Below, in pieces: positions 5,640-8,803 of a stretch of DNA of 8,803 nucleotides. The notes under the pieces are model-generated. The model was given only the letters and a program-made list of their open reading frames with translations, ran no database searches and had not been told where the DNA came from. The stretch's first letter is position 1, and every line of letters starts with the position of its first letter. Source of the DNA: JAYOFM01 sp038117225. GTDB lineage: Bacteria > Pseudomonadota > Alphaproteobacteria > Rhodospirillales > Casp-alpha2. Where the stretch lies: positions 1 through 8,803 of the forward strand of contig JAYOFM010000129.1 of NCBI GenBank assembly GCA_038117225.1. The letters run 5' to 3'. The translations under genes were made by a program, and so were the position numbers.

Positions 5640-6857
5640 GTGTCACGCGACGAATTGGAGGTCGCAAAGGTCAAGGCCGAAACCGCCACGGTCGCTAAGT
5701 CCGAGTTCCTGGCAGCCATGAGCCATGAAATACGCACCCCCATGACCGGCGTCCTCGGCTTGGCGGATATTCTGCTCGACGATGATAACTTCGATGAAAA
5801 GCTCTCTCCAGCACGGCGCGAAACGGTGCTGAAGATCAAGGGTGCTGGGCAGGCCTTGATCACCATTCTCAATGACATTCTCGATCTTTCGAAGATTCAG
5901 GCCGGCAAGATTGAAATCGAATACATCGATTTCAACCTCCGGGCGCTGATCGCCGACAGCCTCGAACTTTTCTATCCGACGGCGAGCGGGAAGAGTATCG
6001 CGCTCAGCGCGAAAATCGATCCGGCGCTTCCCGTCACCGTAAACGGTGATCCGACGCGTATTCGCCAGGTTTTGGTCAACCTGCTTGGTAACGCCGTCAA
6101 ATTCACTGACCGGGGCAGCGTGAGTCTCGATGCAACCGTATCCGCGTCGCGTGACGGTGGCGCGACCATCCGGTTCGCCGTGATCGATACGGGTATCGGC
6201 ATTGCGGGGGAGCGTCAGCAGGTATTGTTCGAGGATTTCACCCAGCTCGATGCATCGACGGCTCGCAAATACCAGGGTACCGGGTTGGGATTGTCCATTT
6301 CCAAGCGACTGACGGAACTGATGGGTGGCGACATCGGCATCGACAGCGTCGAGGGCGAGGGGGCGACGTTCTGGTTCACGATTCCCGTCACTGTCTCCGA
6401 GACAACGGTCGCGGCGCCGGCGCTTGATGCCAGTAACGGTGAATACCGGGCGGTTCGGCCCTTGCGCATATTGTTGGCCGAGGATAACGACCTGAACCAG
6501 ATGATCATTTCGGCCGTCTTGTCGAAATTCGGACACGCCATCACCGTGGTTGATGACGGCCGCGCCGCGATCGAAGCCGTTCGCGCCGGCGACTTCGACG
6601 TGGTTCTCATGGATGTCCGCATGCCGGACATGGACGGTCCGGATGCAACGCGCATCATTCGTCAGGAATCGAACGTGAAATCCGCCATCCCGATCATCGC
6701 CGTCACGGCGGATGCCGTCGTCGAGAACCGGGAAAGTTTTATCGCCAGTGGCATGAACGCCGTCGTCACCAAGCCGATCGATCGCCTTAAACTCATTCAA
6801 GCCATCAACGAGGTTCTGAATGAAGAGGTTCATGTCCAAGTGCCGATGTCGATATAG
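5640..6857 (+). CDS. HisKA-HATPase-REC part of the hybrid histidine kinase
   Basis: This 405-residue frame starts at GTG 5640 and is in the same frame as the preceding sensor gene. It runs from a coiled signalling helix (1-20) to HisKA with H-box SHEIRTP (phosphoacceptor His29). HATPase_c has N-box residues Asn147 and Asn151, G1 DTGIG (183-187) and G2 GTGLGLS (213-219). A C-terminal receiver domain (about 274-397) has acidic residues E281/D282, phosphoacceptor Asp325 in LMDVRMPDMDG, Thr356 and Lys378. All catalytic residues are intact, so the lesion upstream is recent or the piece is still used. Autophosphorylation at His29 and transfer to Asp325 are expected from the family. No separate phosphotransfer protein or output regulator is encoded nearby. 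There is no clear Shine-Dalgarno before the GTG, which supports this being the back half of one gene. Translated alone it would be a soluble, sensor-less kinase. Confidence 0.88.
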   Translation: MSRDELEVAKVKAETATVAKSEFLAAMSHEIRTPMTGVLGLADILLDDDNFDEKLSPARRETVLKIKGAGQALITILNDILDLSKIQAGKIEIEYIDFNLRALIADSLELFYPTASGKSIALSAKIDPALPVTVNGDPTRIRQVLVNLLGNAVKFTDRGSVSLDATVSASRDGGATIRFAVIDTGIGIAGERQQVLFEDFTQLDASTARKYQGTGLGLSISKRLTELMGGDIGIDSVEGEGATFWFTIPVTVSETTVAAPALDASNGEYRAVRPLRILLAEDNDLNQMIISAVLSKFGHAITVVDDGRAAIEAVRAGDFDVVLMDVRMPDMDGPDATRIIRQESNVKSAIPIIAVTADAVVENRESFIASGMNAVVTKPIDRLKLIQAINEVLNEEVHVQVPMSI

Positions 6858-6880
6858 GTCATCGATCACATGGCCAACGG

Positions 6881-7108
6881 ATGAAGGCCAAAATCGCTGG
6901 AGCCGGGGAATCCGCGGACGAGCGTGGTTTCGGTGACTGGCGGATATTGGGCGTCGCGATGGCCTTGGATCTGACCGGCGCGCGGCCGGCGGTTGATAAG
7001 TTGGCCAATGCGGCCTAAACAATCCCGGTCTGGGCCATTGGTGGCCCCAAGGAGCCGCGCCTCGGTCTCGCCGCGCGCGCCCTCGATACCCCGAAAGATG
7101 AACCATGA
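6881..7108 (+). pseudogene. Small unrecognised reading frame broken by an in-frame TAA, overlapping the helicase start
   Basis: ATG 6881 opens 45 codons (MKAKIAGAGESADERG...) to TAA 7016-7018. The same frame then continues without another stop for 29 codons (TIPVWAIGGPKEPRL...) to TGA 7106-7108. That final TGA overlaps the helicase start codon as ATGA, the usual overlap of translationally coupled genes. Third positions are GC-rich on both sides of the TAA. Both points suggest a former gene of about 75 codons with one nonsense mutation, or the degraded end of a larger gene. No Shine-Dalgarno is evident at 6881 and the product matches no family I recognise. It could also be a chance open frame in GC-rich DNA. 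Confidence 0.33.
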
Positions 7109-8803
7109 CAGGATTTGACGAAGTCGTTCCGGCGCTTGCCCAGGCGTTGCGCAATCGCGGCTATACGGAATTGACGCCGGTGCAACAGGCCGTGCTGGCA
7201 CCCGAATTGCGCGACGCCGATGCCCTGGTGTCGGCGCAGACCGGGTCGGGCAAGACCGTTGCCTTCGGCCTGGCGTTGGCGCCGACGCTGCTGGCCGGCG
7301 CCGAACGCTTTCAACCGGTTCGCTTGCCGGCACCGCCGCCATTGGCGCTCGCCGTGGCACCGACGCGGGAACTGGCGCTGCAGGTGCGGCGCGAACTGGA
7401 ATGGCTGTACGCCGAAACCGGCGCCACCGTGGCGTCCTGCGTCGGCGGCATGGACATGCGGATGGAACGACAGATTCTCGGGCGGGGTGCCCACATCGTC
7501 GTCGGCACGCCGGGACGTCTGCGCGATCACATCGAACGCGGCTCGCTCGACATGTCGGGGCTGCGCGCGGTGGTGCTCGACGAGGCCGACGAGATGCTCG
7601 ATCTCGGTTTTCGTGAGGACCTGGAATTCATTCTCAAGGCGGCGCCGGCGGAACGACGGACGATGATGTATTCGGCCACCGTGCCGCGCACCATCGCCTC
7701 GCTGGCCAAGCGCTATCAGCGCGACGCGGTGCGGATATCAACCGCCGCCGAACGCTCGCAACATGTGGATATCGAGTATCAGGCGCTGATGGTTTCGCCG
7801 CGCGATCAGGAAAACGCCATCATAAACGTGTTGCGCTATCACGAACCGAAGACGGCACTGGTGTTCTGCGGCACCCGCGCCGCTGTCAACCGCATGACCA
7901 GTCGGTTCAACAACCGGGGCTTCTCGGTCGTTGCCCTGTCCGGCGAGTTGAGTCAGAACGAGCGCACCCACGCCCTGCAGGCGATCCGCGATGGGCGTGC
8001 GCGAGTCTGCATCGCCACCGACGTGGCGGCGCGTGGCATCGACCTGCCGGATCTGGAACTGGTGATCCACGCCGATCTACCGAAGAACTCGGAATCGCTT
8101 TTGCACCGCAGTGGCCGCACGGGGCGCGCCGGACGCAAGGGGGTCAGTGTGCTGATCGTGCCGCACCGTTCGCGCGCCGGCACCGAACGATTGTTGCGGG
8201 CGGCCAACATCGACGCCACCTGGGCGCGGCCGCCGTCGGTCGACGACATCATGCGGCGCGACGACGAACGGTTGTTCGCCGATCCGATCCTCACCGAGGC
8301 CCCCGGCGAATCGGAAACAATGCTGGCGGAAAAATTGCTGGCCGATCATGGCGCGACCCACATCGCCGCCGCCTTCATCCGCCTGCACCGGGCCGGCCGT
8401 TCGGCGCCCGAGGAACTGTCGGAGTCCGGACCGGTGGCGAGCGGGCCCAAACGCGACGTCAGCTTCACCGACGCGGTCTGGGTATCGCTGTCGGTCGGTC
8501 GCGACGACAAGGCGGAAGCGCGCTGGATCCTACCCATGCTGTGCAAGAGCTGCGACGTCACCAAGCACGACGTCGGCCGCATCCGCATCCAGCAGCGCCA
8601 GACCTTCGTCGAACTGACGGCGAGCAGTATCGATCGCTTCCTCGCCGCCATCGGCCCGTCGAACACGCTGGAAAAGACCATCACCGTTGCGCGTCTGGCC
8701 GAGAAACCGGCCGATCTTGGCGATACCCGGGGCGACAGCCACCCGCGCGCGCGGCCGCGGCGGCGCCCGGAAAGGAAGCATGAACCGACATCGACTTTCG
8801 ATC
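7105..8803 (+). CDS. DEAD-box ATP-dependent RNA helicase with DbpA-type RNA-binding domain (3' end outside window)
   Basis: The frame is open from ATG 7105 to the window edge (566 codons, incomplete). All DEAD-box motifs are present: Q motif GYTELTPVQQ (19-28), I AQTGSGKT (44-51), Ia PTREL (86-90), GG (114-115), Ib TPGR (135-138), II DEAD (159-162), III SAT (190-192), IV VFCGTR (253-258), V ATDVAARGID (304-313) and VI HRSGRTGRAG (334-343). After a linker (about 350-450), residues about 453-524 match the DbpA/CsdA C-terminal RNA-binding fold. A basic, arginine-rich tail begins near 551. Enzymes of this type unwind RNA using ATP, typically in ribosome assembly or mRNA turnover, often in the cold. 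It resembles DeaD/CsdA more than RhlE, but the exact subgroup is not decided here. The start has only a weak GAAAG Shine-Dalgarno and overlaps the preceding frame by ATGA. Confidence 0.94.
   Translation, partial: MTGFDEVVPALAQALRNRGYTELTPVQQAVLAPELRDADALVSAQTGSGKTVAFGLALAPTLLAGAERFQPVRLPAPPPLALAVAPTRELALQVRRELEWLYAETGATVASCVGGMDMRMERQILGRGAHIVVGTPGRLRDHIERGSLDMSGLRAVVLDEADEMLDLGFREDLEFILKAAPAERRTMMYSATVPRTIASLAKRYQRDAVRISTAAERSQHVDIEYQALMVSPRDQENAIINVLRYHEPKTALVFCGTRAAVNRMTSRFNNRGFSVVALSGELSQNERTHALQAIRDGRARVCIATDVAARGIDLPDLELVIHADLPKNSESLLHRSGRTGRAGRKGVSVLIVPHRSRAGTERLLRAANIDATWARPPSVDDIMRRDDERLFADPILTEAPGESETMLAEKLLADHGATHIAAAFIRLHRAGRSAPEELSESGPVASGPKRDVSFTDAVWVSLSVGRDDKAEARWILPMLCKSCDVTKHDVGRIRIQQRQTFVELTASSIDRFLAAIGPSNTLEKTITVARLAEKPADLGDTRGDSHPRARPRRRPERKHEPTSTFD

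Noticed and set aside
7032..7047. GGGCCA/TGGCCC hairpin as a terminator of the kinase operon
   Set aside because: Only 6 bp with no T-tract after it, and it falls inside the coding-like frame leading into the helicase.
5643..7154. 503-codon open frame on the minus strand
   Set aside because: It lies antisense to the histidine kinase, whose domains and catalytic residues are unmistakable. The minus frame has no recognisable domains and is a GC-rich shadow.
1..8803. CRISPR arrays, insertion sequences, tRNA or rRNA genes, attachment sites
   Set aside because: No regularly spaced repeats, transposase-like frames, terminal inverted repeats with target duplications, or tRNA-like folds were seen on either strand.

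Overview
The window is GC-rich DNA from an alphaproteobacterium, most likely of the Rhodospirillales type. The call rests on high third-position GC, an LsrB/VtlR-type LysR regulator followed by a structured anti-Shine-Dalgarno small RNA, and binding-protein/hybrid-kinase genes of a kind common in that group. The species cannot be named from sequence alone.

Layout: (1) 41-955 (+) encodes a LysR regulator resembling LsrB/VtlR. (2) 956-1313 is not empty. It holds a dyad operator of the LysR T-N11-A type (961-997), an activator-dependent-looking promoter (TATAAT at 1034-1039) and a roughly 255-nt RNA folding into at least seven hairpins. That RNA has exposed CU-rich anti-Shine-Dalgarno segments and ends in a strong intrinsic terminator (1266-1299). 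Position and design recall the AbcR/alpha-r15 sRNAs found beside lsrB/vtlR in Rhizobiales. (3) 1314-3338 (-) encodes an EF-G paralog converging on the sRNA; its Shine-Dalgarno region is complementary to one sRNA loop. (4) 3339-3755 is a long divergent intergenic region with three tight hairpins, one terminator-like on the minus strand, and an AT-rich island with inverted repeats.

(5) 3756-6857 (+) is a sensory operon: a periplasmic ABC_sub_bind-family binding protein, then a membrane sensor/HAMP part and a HisKA-HATPase-REC part. There are no transporter genes, so it looks like a LuxP/LuxQ-style ligand sensor. As written it is broken: the membrane leader of the binding protein is out of frame at a run of seven G, and the kinase is split by one in-frame TGA between HAMP and HisKA. 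(6) 6881-7108 is a small unrecognised reading frame interrupted by an in-frame TAA; its end overlaps the next start by ATGA. (7) 7105 to the window end (+) is a DEAD-box RNA helicase with all motifs and a DbpA-type C-terminal RNA-binding domain, running off the edge.

Most notable are the regulator-operator-sRNA unit at 41-1299 and the run of lesions between 3.8 and 7.0 kb. The lesions mean either a decaying locus, frameshift/readthrough expression, or sequence errors. Promoters, RNA structures and pairings were read by eye and not computed.
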